Shown one piece after another: positions 22,335-22,990 of a DNA stretch of 22,990 nucleotides. The notes beneath the pieces were generated by a model that saw only the letters and a list, made by a program, of their open reading frames with translations, had not been told where the DNA came from and did not search any database. Source of the DNA: a virus; the IMG/VR virus record IMGVR_UViG_3300049482_000175, positions 1-22,990 of that record; one strand, written 5' to 3'. The position numbers were made by a program, and so were the translations under genes. The stretch's first letter is position 1. Each line of letters opens with the position of its first letter.

Positions 22335-22990
22335 CACCAACCTCAAGGTCACCATCGGCGCCGAGCTGCGCGATATCAAGTCGGCGCTGGCCACCCTGCG
22401 CGGCGATTTAAAGAACACCCAGAAAGTCGCTTCAAACGTCAACTTCGGCGGCATCACCAGTGGCCTGAAATCATTCCTGGGCGCTGTCGGTGGGCTTGGC
22501 ACATTGGTGGTCGGTATCCGCGCCATCGCCACCGCCACCATCGAGGCAGAAAAAGCCCAGGCGCAACTGAATGCGGTCATTAAATCGACCGGCGGCGTGG
22601 CCGGCGTTACCGCCAAGTCGGCCAACGATCTGGCTGAAAGCCTGCAAGCCATAACCACCTATGATGATGAGGCTATCCTCGGTGCCGAAAACCTGCTGCT
22701 GACATTCACCAAGGTTGGCAAAGAAGTGTTCCCGCAGGCCACCAAAGCCATTCTGGACATGAGCACCGCGCTCGGCAAAGACCTGCAGGAAAGCACCACG
22801 CTGGTCGGCAAGGCCCTGAACGATCCAATCAAGGGCATCACCGCGCTCACCCGCGCCGGCATCCAGTTCAGCCAGGGCCAGAAAGACGTCATCAAGGACT
22901 TGGTGGAAACCGGCCGCATGGCCGAAGCGCAGACCATCATCCTGAAAGAGCTGGAAAAGCAGTTCGGCGGGTCCGCCGAACTGCTTTTCC
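22321..22990 (+). CDS. Tape measure protein (3' partial)
   Basis: The start of the gene that sets tail length and often ejects through the membrane. 223 residues are visible. It begins MASPNTNLKVTIGAELRDIK, followed by the helical pattern usual for tape measures (SALATLRGDLKNTQKVASNV), a hydrophobic LKSFLGAVGGLGTLVVGIRAI, and a segment with ENLLLTFTKVG, LGKDLQESTTLVGKALNDP and ILKELEKQFGGSAE, a well conserved block in this protein family. The ATG lies within the GT gene end. The last 18 bases form the second arm of a perfect inverted repeat, so the final residues (after GGSAE) may not be the real sequence. Confidence 0.85.
   Translation, partial: MASPNTNLKVTIGAELRDIKSALATLRGDLKNTQKVASNVNFGGITSGLKSFLGAVGGLGTLVVGIRAIATATIEAEKAQAQLNAVIKSTGGVAGVTAKSANDLAESLQAITTYDDEAILGAENLLLTFTKVGKEVFPQATKAILDMSTALGKDLQESTTLVGKALNDPIKGITALTRAGIQFSQGQKDVIKDLVETGRMAEAQTIILKELEKQFGGSAELLF
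22953..22990. repeat. Perfect 18-bp inverted repeat at window end (possible assembly fold-back)
   Basis: GGAAAAGCAGTTCGGCGG (22953-22970), spacer GT, then its exact reverse complement to the last base 22990. Part of it (TTCGGCGG-GT-CCGCCGAA) encodes FGGSAE and is naturally palindromic; the further ten bases exactly mirror upstream coding sequence, typical of a fold-back chimera or a graph end. Confidence 0.75.

Overview
The window is a continuous stretch of a tailed-phage (siphovirus-type) genome, either a free phage or a prophage segment. Every supported gene lies on the + strand. The gene order follows the lambda morphogenesis order: small terminase, large terminase (A), W-like, portal (B), protease/scaffold/capsid (C/E), Z-like, FII-like, U-like, tail tube (V), G/GT and tape measure (H). 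Two-component spanins show that the host is a Gram-negative bacterium. The GC-rich coding style suggests a beta- or gammaproteobacterium, but no integrase, attachment site or host gene is visible, so the host is not identified. Both ends cut through genes, and the last 38 bases form a perfect fold-back.

Layout. (1) 2-2065: 3' part of a P4-alpha-like Toprim primase/helicase. (2) 2066-2392: a block of nested inverted short repeats that may be a replication origin or operator region, with a doubtful small ORF over it. (3) 2393-4535: a Nu1-like small terminase gene and five small genes, almost all joined by ATGA stop/start overlaps. (4) 4532-7552: the GpA-type large terminase, interrupted in its ATP-binding P-loop by a 356-residue intein that carries the class 3 Trp-Cys-Thr signature and a LAGLIDADG endonuclease. 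(5) 7461-10354: a Mor-like regulator, a head-joining protein and the portal. (6) 10355-15013: two large beta-rich structural proteins and two small ones, placed between portal and capsid. (7) 15093-16943: a fused prohead protease, scaffold and HK97-type major capsid, closed by a strong intrinsic terminator. (8) 16982-19176: a lysis cassette (two membrane proteins, secreted endolysin, inner and outer spanin). (9) 19169-20723: neck and tail-completion genes. (10) 20809-22990: tail tube, the G/GT frameshift pair with a T_TTT_TTT slippery site, and the start of the tape-measure gene.

The most striking regulatory signal is a perfect 28-bp direct repeat at 7916, 15018 and 20724. These positions lie at or just after stop codons, at three of the few places where the otherwise tightly coupled late genes have a gap, and just upstream of the connector, capsid and tail-tube genes. 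The first copy overlaps the end of the gene for the Mor-like HTH protein, which is an obvious candidate to act on it. This would resemble Mu-type late control, but no experiment or fixed -10 element supports it here.
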